This document shows positions 1-5,097 of a stretch of DNA of 5,097 nt, one piece after another. The stretch covers positions 1 through 5,097 of the forward strand of contig CAMFIY010000229.1 of the NCBI GenBank assembly GCA_945952575.1. The letters run 5' to 3'. This DNA is from an uncultured Leucobacter sp. GTDB taxonomy: Bacteria > Actinomycetota > Actinomycetes > Actinomycetales > Microbacteriaceae. Under the pieces are notes generated by a model. It was not told the DNA's origin. It searched no databases and saw nothing but the letters and a program-made list of their open reading frames with translations. The number at the start of each line of letters is the position of its first letter. Positions within the stretch are counted from its first letter, which is position 1. A program made the translations under genes and the position numbers.

Positions 1-243
1 GTGCACGAGGGCATCATGTTCAACGTGGATCGCTACGGCTCCCCGTTCTACCTGACCACCGGCTTCCACGGCCTGCACGTGTCACTCGGTCTCGTCGCCT
101 TCCTCCTCGTGATCGGCCGTGTCTACGCGGTCAAGAACTTCACGCACAAGGAGGAGACCACTGCGATCGTCGTGTCCTACTACTGGCACTTCGTCGACAT
201 CGTGTGGATCGCCCTCTTCATCGTCATCTACGTCGTCAAATAG
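1..243 (+). CDS. ctaE: Cytochrome c oxidase (aa3) subunit III, C-terminal part (5' truncated by window edge)
   Basis: This is the last 80 codons of haem-copper oxidase subunit III, an integral membrane subunit of cytochrome aa3 that packs against subunit I and is associated with proton uptake and stability. The visible sequence has the subunit III signatures HEG near the start, YGSPFYLTTGFHGLHV (about residues 12-27) and YYWHFVDIVWIALF (about 60-73). Two membrane helices are visible, about residues 21-41 and 58-78, and the protein ends in a short VVK tail. The family is usually about 190-210 residues, so roughly the first 60% lies upstream of the window. The GTG at position 1 is an internal valine codon, not a start. 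The TAG stop is 17 bp before qcrC, consistent with the ctaE-qcrCAB operon known in actinobacteria. The assignment is firm; only the 5' extent is unknown. Confidence 0.96.
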   Translation: MHEGIMFNVDRYGSPFYLTTGFHGLHVSLGLVAFLLVIGRVYAVKNFTHKEETTAIVVSYYWHFVDIVWIALFIVIYVVK

Positions 244-246
244 GTC

Positions 247-251
247 AGGAG
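247..251 (+). promoter_or_regulatory. Ribosome binding site of qcrC
   Basis: AGGAG lies 9 nt before the ATG at 261, inside the 17-bp gap after the ctaE stop. It supports that ATG as the qcrC start. No promoter fits in so small a gap, so qcrC is presumably read from the ctaE transcript. Confidence 0.8.
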
Positions 252-260
252 TAACGAGAC

Positions 261-1061
261 ATGGCTCGCGCCAAGAAGAACGTCCGCAAGTCCGGTCGTC
301 GGCATCCTCTCGCCACCGTTGCCCTGGTGGCCGTCGGTCTGCTGGTCACGGGAGCGGCCTACGCCGGCTTCACGCAGACCTCGGCGACGGCTGAGGTCGA
401 TCTCAGCTCCCCCGAGACCATCTCCGCAGGTCAGAAGCTGTTCGGCGCCAACTGCGCCACCTGCCACGGCATGAACGCCGAAGGCACGAAGGACGGCCCC
501 TCGCTGATCGGCGTCGGCGCCGCCTCGGTCAACTTCCAGGTGGGCACCGGGCGCATGCCGCTCGCCTTCCAGGGCCCGCAGGGCATGGCGCGCGAACGCC
601 AGTTCAACGAGGAGCAGACGCTGCAGATGGCTGCGTACGTCGCCTCGCTCGCACCGGGACCCGGTCTGCCCGAGCAGCGCTACCTGCAGGGCGACGGCGA
701 TGTCGCGAACGGCGGCGCCCTCTTCCGCATCAACTGCGCGATGTGCCACAACGTCGCCGCGGCCGGTGGAGCACTCACCGAGGGCAAGTTCGCCCCGTCG
801 CTGATCGGCGTCGCGCCGACCCACGTCTACGAGGCCATGGTCACCGGTCCGCAGAACATGCCCGTCTTCAACGACGCGAACATCTCGCCTCAGGACAAGG
901 CCGACATCATCAGCTACCTCAAGTACATCCAGGACAAGCCCGCCGTCGGCGGACTGACGCTCGGCTCGATCGGCCCGGTGGCCGAGGGTCTGTTCATCTG
1001 GGTTATCGGCCTCGGCATCATCATCGGGTTCACGGTGTGGGTGACCGCCAAGTCCAACTAG
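261..1061 (+). CDS. qcrC: Di-haem cytochrome c subunit of the cytochrome bcc complex
   Basis: QcrC (266 aa) is the cytochrome cc subunit of the actinobacterial menaquinol:cytochrome c reductase. Its two c-type haems pass electrons from the Rieske centre straight to the CuA site of the aa3 oxidase, replacing a soluble cytochrome c. The sequence shows a basic N-terminus (KKNVRKSGRR), a signal-anchor or signal-peptide helix (about residues 17-36), then two cytochrome c domains. The first has CATCH at 65-69 with GRMP (Met99) as likely axial ligand. The second has CAMCH at 159-163 with QNMP (Met200) as likely ligand. A C-terminal membrane helix spans about 238-260, followed by a short positive tail. 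The haem domains should lie outside the membrane. Length matches the family (about 260-280 aa). The ATG is preceded by AGGAG. Both haem sites are intact. The assignment rests on the paired CxxCH domains, the C-terminal anchor and the position between ctaE and qcrA. Confidence 0.97.
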   Translation: MARAKKNVRKSGRRHPLATVALVAVGLLVTGAAYAGFTQTSATAEVDLSSPETISAGQKLFGANCATCHGMNAEGTKDGPSLIGVGAASVNFQVGTGRMPLAFQGPQGMARERQFNEEQTLQMAAYVASLAPGPGLPEQRYLQGDGDVANGGALFRINCAMCHNVAAAGGALTEGKFAPSLIGVAPTHVYEAMVTGPQNMPVFNDANISPQDKADIISYLKYIQDKPAVGGLTLGSIGPVAEGLFIWVIGLGIIIGFTVWVTAKSN

Positions 1062-1118
1062 CCCGTTCGGGTCATCGACGCGGCGAGTCCGCACAGTACG
1101 AGTGAACAGTCAGGAATC

Positions 1119-1124
1119 AAGGAG
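1119..1124 (+). promoter_or_regulatory. Ribosome binding site that decides the qcrA start
   Basis: AAGGAG lies 4 nt before the ATG at 1129. The in-frame GTG at 1102 lacks a comparable purine-rich site, so the ATG is the better start. The spacing is short but workable. Confidence 0.7.
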
Positions 1125-1128
1125 CAAC

Positions 1129-2208
1129 ATGGCAGAGGAAGCGAACACGAGCGGCAACGCTCTCGCACCCCAGGCCCACGGATCCGAAGGCGCGGCGGTA
1201 GGAACCGCGGTCATCGCCTCGGACGCCGTGCAGAACCCGGGTCTTCCCCCGCATCGCCAGCGCGTCACCGATCTCGACCCGCAGAAGGACAAGCGGGCCG
1301 AGCGCACCGTCTACACGCTCTTCTACCTCTCGGTGGCCGGAAGCCTGGGCGCCGTGCTCGCCTACATGTTCTTCCCCATCGAGACCGGTGAGCTCTCCGC
1401 GATCCGCACGCACACGATGTTCGTCGGCATCGGCATGACGCTCGCGCTGCTCGCCGTCGGCATCGGCGCCGTGCACTGGGGCAAGGCCCTCATGGCCGAC
1501 CACGAGTCGATCGACGAGCGGCATCCGGTTGCGAGCGACGAGCCGACCCGCGAGGCATCGGCCGAGATCTTCCAGCTCGCCGACAAGGAGTCCGGTTTCT
1601 CACGCCGCACCCTGGTCCGCAACAGTCTCATCGGCGCACTCATCGCCTTCCCGCTCCCCGGCATCACTCTGCTCCGCAGCCTCGCTCCGCTCGATCAGGA
1701 CCCGGTCACGCTGCTCAAGCACACCATGTGGGAGAAGGGCACCCGTCTGGCCCGCGACACCGGCGGCGCCACCGTCGGCGGCGCCATCAAGGCCGCCGAC
1801 GTCACGATCGGCTCCGTCTTCCACGTCGTTCCCGAGAACCTGGGCGAGGCCACCGATGTGCTGAACGAGAAGGCCAAGGCCATCGTCCTGCTCATGCGCC
1901 TCGATGAGGCTGATCTGAAGGAGAGCGAGGACCGCAAGTCCTGGTCCTACCACGGCATCGTCGCCTATTCCAAGGTCTGCACGCACGTCGGCTGCCCGGT
2001 GGCGCTGAACGAGCAGCACACCCATCACCTGCTCTGCCCCTGCCACCAGTCGCAGTTCGACGTCTCGGATGAGGCGAAGGTCATCTTCGGTCCCGCCAAG
2101 CGTCCGCTCCCCCAGCTGCCGATCATGGTGGACGAAGAGGGATACCTGGTCGCGCAGAGCGACTTCCATGAACCTGTCGGCCCGAGCTTCTGGGAGCGCC
2201 TCAAGTGA
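1129..2208 (+). CDS. qcrA: Rieske iron-sulphur subunit of the cytochrome bcc complex
   Basis: QcrA (359 aa from the ATG at 1129) carries the [2Fe-2S] cluster that takes an electron from menaquinol at the Qo site and hands it to QcrC. The Rieske motifs are complete: CTHVGC at residues 284-289 and CPCH at 303-306. By family homology, C284, H286, C303 and H306 bind the cluster, and C289 and C305 form the stabilising disulphide. A hydrophilic N-terminal stretch of about 60 residues comes first. Three membrane helices follow, about 62-81, 95-116 and 165-186. This is the actinobacterial form; the usual Rieske protein has one helix. The SRRTLVRN stretch (twin arginine at 159-160) just before helix 3 fits the known dual route in which Sec inserts the first two spans and Tat exports the folded cluster domain. 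An in-frame GTG at 1102 would add 9 residues but has a poorer ribosome site. The TGA stop overlaps the qcrB start. Confidence 0.96.
   Translation: MAEEANTSGNALAPQAHGSEGAAVGTAVIASDAVQNPGLPPHRQRVTDLDPQKDKRAERTVYTLFYLSVAGSLGAVLAYMFFPIETGELSAIRTHTMFVGIGMTLALLAVGIGAVHWGKALMADHESIDERHPVASDEPTREASAEIFQLADKESGFSRRTLVRNSLIGALIAFPLPGITLLRSLAPLDQDPVTLLKHTMWEKGTRLARDTGGATVGGAIKAADVTIGSVFHVVPENLGEATDVLNEKAKAIVLLMRLDEADLKESEDRKSWSYHGIVAYSKVCTHVGCPVALNEQHTHHLLCPCHQSQFDVSDEAKVIFGPAKRPLPQLPIMVDEEGYLVAQSDFHEPVGPSFWERLK
2192..2196 (+). promoter_or_regulatory. Ribosome binding site of qcrB, inside the end of qcrA
   Basis: GGGAG lies 8 nt before the GTG at 2205. The GTG overlaps the qcrA TGA as GTGA (2205-2208), which suggests translational coupling so that Rieske protein and cytochrome b are made in step. 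Confidence 0.65.
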
Positions 2209-3818
2209 CCAGCACTGCAACCACCACCGCATCCCAGAGCGGCTCCAGCCGCTTCACCTCCGCGGCAGCGAACTACATCGACGAGCGCACCAAGATCGGT
2301 GTCGCCGTCAAGGAGTTCGGCCGCAAGGTCTTCCCCGACCACTGGTCGTTCCTGCTCGGCGAGGTCGCGCTTTACAGCTTCGTCGTCATCCTGATCTCGG
2401 GCACCTTCCTGACCCTGTTCTTCCAGGCGTCGATGGTGGAGACGCACTACGACGGCCCCTACGCCCCGATGAAGGGCATCGAGATGTCTGCCGCCATGGC
2501 GTCGACCCTCGACATCTCCTTCTCCGTGCGCGGTGGCCTCCTGATGCGTCAGGTGCACCACTGGGCGGCTCTGCTCTTCGTCGCCTCCATCGGTCTGCAC
2601 ATGCTGCGCATCTTCTTCACCGGTGCGTTCCGCAAGCCGCGCGAGCTCAACTGGGTGATCGGTTTCGTGCTGTTCGTCCTGGCGATGGCCGAGGGCTTCA
2701 CCGGTTACTCGCTGCCTGACGACGTGCTCTCCGGCAACGGCCTCCGCATCATCGACGGCATCATCAAGGCCATCCCGGTGATCGGCACCTATCTCTCCTT
2801 CTTCTTCTTCGGCGGAGAGTTCCCGGGCACGGCGATCGTCGGACGCCTCTACATGCTGCACATCATGGTGCTTCCCGCGCTCGTGATACTCTTCGTGGCC
2901 TTGCACCTCGCCTTCGTGGTCATCCACAAGCACACGCAGTACCCCGGCCCGGGCAAGACCCAGCAGAACGTGGTCGGCTTCCCCGTGCTCCCGGTCTACG
3001 CGGCCAAGGCCGGCGGCTTCTTCTTCATCGTCTTCGGCGTGATCATGCTGATCGCCTCGTTCGTCGCGATCAACCCGATCTGGAACTACGGCCCGTACGA
3101 CCCCTCGCCGGTCTCCGCAGGCACGCAGCCCGACTGGTACATCGGCTTCGCCGACGGCATGCTGCGACTCATCCCGCCGCATCTCGAGACCGAGTGGTTC
3201 GGCTACACCTGGTCCTGGAACATGCTGATCCCGCTGGTCATCATCGGCGTCTTCCTCGTGCTCGTCGTGATCTACCCCTTCATCGAGGCGTGGGTGACCG
3301 GAGACAAGCGCGAGCATCACATCCTGGACCGCCCGCGGAACGCTCCGACGCGCACCGCGATCGGCGCTGCCGGCGTGACGTTCTACGCGGTGATGTGGGC
3401 GGGCGCATCATCTGACCTCATGGCGACGCACTTCCAGCTCGCGATCGAGGGCGTGATCCATGCGCTTCAGATCCTGCTCATCCTCGGCCCGATCGTCGCC
3501 TACCAGGCGACGAAGCGTATCTGCATCGGCCTGCAGAAGAAGGATCGCTCGATCGCTCTGCACGGTTACGAGTCGGGTCGCATCGTTCGCCTGCCCGGCG
3601 GCGAGTTCATCGAGGTGCACAAGCCCGTCAGCGAGTATGAACGCTGGAAGCTCGTGAGCTACCACGACTACGCCCCGCTCATGCTTCGACCTGACGACCA
3701 GGGCAAGATCGGCTTCGGTCGGCGCCTCCGCGCCGGGTTCAGCCGCTGGTTCTTCGAGGACCGCATCGTGCCTCCGAGCCAGGGCGAGCTGGACTCCGGT
3801 CATCACGACGGTCACTGA
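2205..3818 (+). CDS. qcrB: Cytochrome b subunit of the cytochrome bcc complex
   Basis: QcrB (537 aa) is the membrane core of the bcc complex. It binds two b haems and the Qo and Qi quinol sites and drives the Q cycle. The first haem-ligand pair is H118 and H132 (in VHHWAALL and GLHMLR); the second is H219 and H234 (in YMLHIMVLP and VALHLAF). The second pair has one extra residue between the histidines, as in the b6-type branch. The Qo motif reads PDWY (309-312), the form usual in actinobacteria, where many other groups have PEWY. About eight membrane helices are visible up to about residue 433. They are followed by a soluble C-terminal extension of roughly 100 residues with LPGGEF and SYHDYAPL stretches, a hallmark of actinobacterial QcrB; the tail ends in a His-rich SGHHDGH. 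Length agrees with the family (about 540-550 aa). The start is a GTG overlapping the qcrA stop. It is the last gene of the operon and is followed by a hairpin. Confidence 0.97.
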   Translation: MTSTATTTASQSGSSRFTSAAANYIDERTKIGVAVKEFGRKVFPDHWSFLLGEVALYSFVVILISGTFLTLFFQASMVETHYDGPYAPMKGIEMSAAMASTLDISFSVRGGLLMRQVHHWAALLFVASIGLHMLRIFFTGAFRKPRELNWVIGFVLFVLAMAEGFTGYSLPDDVLSGNGLRIIDGIIKAIPVIGTYLSFFFFGGEFPGTAIVGRLYMLHIMVLPALVILFVALHLAFVVIHKHTQYPGPGKTQQNVVGFPVLPVYAAKAGGFFFIVFGVIMLIASFVAINPIWNYGPYDPSPVSAGTQPDWYIGFADGMLRLIPPHLETEWFGYTWSWNMLIPLVIIGVFLVLVVIYPFIEAWVTGDKREHHILDRPRNAPTRTAIGAAGVTFYAVMWAGASSDLMATHFQLAIEGVIHALQILLILGPIVAYQATKRICIGLQKKDRSIALHGYESGRIVRLPGGEFIEVHKPVSEYERWKLVSYHDYAPLMLRPDDQGKIGFGRRLRAGFSRWFFEDRIVPPSQGELDSGHHDGH

Positions 3819-3835
3819 GTCCGCTCAGGATCACA

Positions 3836-3876
3836 GGAAGCGCCCCGTCGAACCTCGGTTCGGGCGGGGCGCTTCC
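3836..3876. terminator. Strong GC-rich hairpin between convergent genes, probable bidirectional terminator
   Basis: GGAAGCGCCCCG (3836-3847) pairs perfectly with CGGGGCGCTTCC (3865-3876). Within the loop, CGAAC (3849-3853) pairs with GTTCG (3858-3862) around a CTCG tetraloop, giving a two-part stem with a small asymmetric bulge. It lies 17 bp after the qcrB stop and about 58 bp beyond the end of the convergent TetR gene, where a shared terminator is expected. Neither side carries a clear T-run, which is common for high-GC actinobacterial terminators. The structure is seen directly; its function is inferred. Confidence 0.8.
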
Positions 3877-3934
3877 GCGTCCGCACCGGGCGTTCTCGAG
3901 CGATCTTCGGGGATCCCTCTCCTCCCCCACCCGC

Positions 3935-4396
3935 TCACTCAGAACCGGATGGCGGCACGGAAGAAGGTAGTGCGAAGGGGGCGAGTTGCGCGATCGCTGC
4001 TCGCCCGAGAGCGGCCGCGAGTATCCGCTCCCCGAGCGTCTCGGCGAGGAGGCCGAGCATCTCGGTCAGATCCGGTGCCAACTCGTCCAGCTGCGCGGCC
4101 GCGAAAGCCTGGAGAAGCAGCCGCGCGGTGACTTCGGAGATCTCATCCGGGTCATCCACGGCCATGGCGCAGCCGCGCTCCACGCAAGCGAGGAAGAGCT
4201 CGGCCTTGGTGGCGAAGCTCGCGTAGACGTGCGGCTGCGGGACTTCGGCCAAAGCGGCGATGGATGCCGTCCCGGCCCCCTGATAGCCGAGTCGGCTGAA
4301 CTCCCGGATTCCCGCCTCGAGGAGGCGCTCTCGGTTCTCCCCCGGGCGCCGACGCGGGCGCTTCCGGTGGGGCTGGGATGCTTCGACGACGGCCAT
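3935..4396 (-). CDS. Short TetR/AcrR-family transcriptional regulator
   Basis: This 153-residue protein has an N-terminal TetR-type DNA-binding domain. After a very basic lead (RKRPRRRPGENRER), the pattern LLEAGIREFSRLGYQGAGTA (25-44) is helix 1 and its turn. Residues about 44-62 (SIAALAEV, PQPHVYASF) form the helix-turn-helix, and ATKAELFLACVER (62-74) leads into helix 4. The consensus GVS-GTLYYHF recognition segment appears as EVPQPHVYASF, a divergent but recognisable form. The ligand-binding part is only about 80 residues, Ala/Leu-rich, and ends in a Pro/Ser tail; most TetR proteins are 180-220 aa, so the C-terminal domain is small or shortened. The ATG has a GGGGAG site 9 nt upstream. The gene follows the GNAT gene by 27 bp on the same strand, so they probably share a transcript. 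The ligand and target genes cannot be told from sequence. No clear palindromic operator was seen in the 27-bp gap. Confidence 0.85.
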   Translation of the reverse strand: MAVVEASQPHRKRPRRRPGENRERLLEAGIREFSRLGYQGAGTASIAALAEVPQPHVYASFATKAELFLACVERGCAMAVDDPDEISEVTARLLLQAFAAAQLDELAPDLTEMLGLLAETLGERILAAALGRAAIAQLAPFALPSSVPPSGSE

Positions 4397-4405
4397 GTCG
4401 TGTGT

Positions 4406-4411
4406 CTCCCC
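4406..4411 (-). promoter_or_regulatory. Ribosome binding site of the TetR gene
   Basis: On the minus strand GGGGAG stands 9 nt before the ATG (4396-4394), within the 27-bp gap after the GNAT stop. It supports that start. Confidence 0.65.
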
Positions 4412-4423
4412 GGAGGGCTCGGC

Positions 4424-4867
4424 TCAGAGCAGGTCGAGAAGCTCGCGGTAATGCTCGCCGACGGCCTCGAAGCCACGGTGGTTGTAGAAGGTGCCCATGC
4501 GCGCCGTCGACGCCGAGAGCTGCCGCACTCCGCGCCCCATGCAATAGTGCTCGTTCGCCTGCATGAGGCGATCGCCGACGCCGTGACCGCGAGCCGACTC
4601 GTCAACGACGATCTCCTGCAGGTGAGCCGTGAGCCCAGGGGCGTGCAGGAGGCGCGAGACCGTCAGGAGAGAGTAGCCAACCACGCGACCGTCTTCCTCC
4701 GCCACGAACAGGACGTTCGTCTCCTGGTCACGGCGACGCAGAACGTTGTCGAGGGCTACGAGGAACTCGTCCCGACCGATGGCCTCCCGGCCCGTCTGAT
4801 ACTGACGAGCCAGGCCGAAGAGCGCGTTCGCGTCTTCGGCCTGGCCGCGTCGAATAGTGATGCTCAC
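4424..4867 (-). CDS. GNAT-family N-acetyltransferase
   Basis: This 147-residue protein is a single GNAT domain, expected to move an acetyl group from acetyl-CoA to an amine of an unknown acceptor in the cytoplasm. The first strand and helix (SITIRRGQAEDANALFGLAR) begin right at the GTG start, which supports that start. The central strand pair NVLFVAEEDGRVVGYSLLTV (51-70) is typical. Motif A follows: LQEIVVDESARGHGVGDRLM (83-102), with the acetyl-CoA pyrophosphate loop RGHGVG at 93-98. Motif B near the C-terminus has TFYNHRGFEAVGEHYREL (126-143), where the Tyr128 area holds the usual catalytic or CoA-contacting residue. Length is normal for a stand-alone GNAT. The ribosome site is weak (a GGGG-rich stretch about 10 nt upstream). 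The gene begins 16 bp after the stop of the ctaF-like sequence and is read in the same direction, so it may depend on that transcript. The substrate cannot be predicted. Confidence 0.9.
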   Translation of the reverse strand: MSITIRRGQAEDANALFGLARQYQTGREAIGRDEFLVALDNVLRRRDQETNVLFVAEEDGRVVGYSLLTVSRLLHAPGLTAHLQEIVVDESARGHGVGDRLMQANEHYCMGRGVRQLSASTARMGTFYNHRGFEAVGEHYRELLDLL

Positions 4868-4883
4868 CCGGTCTGCCCCGGTA

Positions 4884-5097
4884 TCAGCGAGCGAAATGCC
4901 CGCGGTAGTACTCGTACACCCAGCCGACCACGGCGATCGGGACGAGCGGCAGAGCCAAGAAGGTCAGCCAGAAGTGCTGTCAGATGCAGAGGCCGAGAAC
5001 GAACAGTGCGAGCGAGAACGTCACAACGATAGGCCACCAGCTTCACGGGCTGAACTCGCCGATCTCCGGATCCCCGTCATCGATGTCGCCGTCCTCG
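4884..5097 (-). pseudogene. ctaF: ctaF-like cytochrome c oxidase subunit IV, C-terminal part with two in-frame TGA codons (5' part beyond window edge)
   Basis: Read on the minus strand in one frame, this stretch gives EDGDIDDGDPEIGEFSP, stop, SWWPIVVTFSLALFVLGLCI, stop, then QHFWLTFLALPLV followed by PIAVVGWVYEYYRGHFAR and the normal TGA at 4886-4884. The DIDDGDPE-GEFSPWSWWP block and the WVYEYYRGHFAR end are, from my knowledge of the family, characteristic of actinobacterial CtaF, the small four-helix subunit IV of the aa3 oxidase. The two helices in the visible part correspond to helices 3 and 4. The TGA at 5045-5043 sits where the conserved Trp of SPWSWWP belongs, one transition from TGG. 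The TGA at 4982-4980 sits where a Gly is likely, one base from GGA. There is no frameshift, and sequence conservation continues to the end. As written, the product would lose both C-terminal helices. Either the gene is freshly inactivated (perhaps with another copy elsewhere) or the bases are sequencing errors. The family assignment is confident; the pseudogene status is less so. Confidence 0.75.

Noticed and set aside
1062..1071. CCCG-TT-CGGG mini palindrome after the qcrC stop, considered as a terminator or attenuator
   Set aside because: Only 4 bp of stem with a 2-nt loop; not stable or distinctive in a high-GC genome.
228..1094. A 288-codon minus-strand open frame opposite qcrC
   Set aside because: It is antisense to a gene with two intact CxxCH haem sites, and its product is biased toward Arg, Asp and Gly.
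1102..1128. Upstream GTG as an alternative qcrA start
   Set aside because: It has no convincing ribosome site, while the ATG at 1129 follows AAGGAG.
2025..3320. A 431-codon open frame on the minus strand opposite qcrB
   Set aside because: Its product is Asp/Glu/Arg/His-rich low-complexity sequence with no family pattern, as expected for the antisense frame of a high-GC gene. The plus strand holds a clear QcrB.
3791..3822. GGACTC/GAGTCC inverted repeat spanning the qcrB stop
   Set aside because: A 6-bp stem with a 20-nt loop is expected by chance, and the much stronger hairpin at 3836-3876 explains termination.
4980..4982. In-frame TGA in the ctaF-like gene as a selenocysteine codon
   Set aside because: The oxidase subunit IV family has no known selenocysteine at this place, and the other TGA replaces a structural Trp; I saw no convincing downstream recoding element.
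3986..5032. A 348-codon open frame on the plus strand opposite TetR, GNAT and ctaF
   Set aside because: It runs antisense to two recognisable domains and gives compositionally biased protein with no recognisable motif; it is a GC-rich shadow frame.
4864..5046. A 60-codon minus-strand frame starting near the first ctaF TGA
   Set aside because: It is another frame of the same strand as ctaF. The conserved subunit IV residues are all in the ctaF frame, and this frame gives an Arg-rich product without motifs.

Overview
The window reads as a piece of a high-GC actinobacterial chromosome, most likely a member of the Microbacteriaceae such as Microbacterium. This is an inference from the gene content and sequence style: strong G/C bias at third codon positions, a di-haem cytochrome c, a Rieske protein with three membrane spans, a cytochrome b with PDWY instead of PEWY and a long C-terminal extension, and the order ctaE-qcrC-qcrA-qcrB. 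No rRNA or other taxonomic marker is present.

Positions 1-3818, plus strand: the 3' end of ctaE (cytochrome c oxidase subunit III), then complete qcrC, qcrA and qcrB. The genes are tightly packed (17 bp, about 67 bp, and a 4-bp stop/start overlap) and look like one operon. Together they encode the cytochrome bcc complex plus a subunit of the aa3 oxidase. In actinobacteria these form a single bcc-aa3 supercomplex that oxidises menaquinol and reduces oxygen without a soluble cytochrome c. All the haem, iron-sulphur and quinol-site motifs are intact.

Positions 3819-3934: a convergent intergenic stretch holding a strong GC-rich hairpin (3836-3876), probably a bidirectional terminator.

Positions 3935-5097, minus strand: in transcription order, the 3' part of a ctaF-like gene (oxidase subunit IV, cut by the window edge), a GNAT acetyltransferase, and a short TetR-family regulator. 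The ctaF segment keeps the family's C-terminal sequence to its end, but it carries two in-frame TGA codons, the first exactly where a conserved tryptophan is expected. It is therefore annotated as a pseudogene, with sequencing error as the main alternative. This is the one truly odd thing in the window. The rest is an ordinary respiratory locus with a small two-gene accessory segment beside it, and I found no evidence of a new system.
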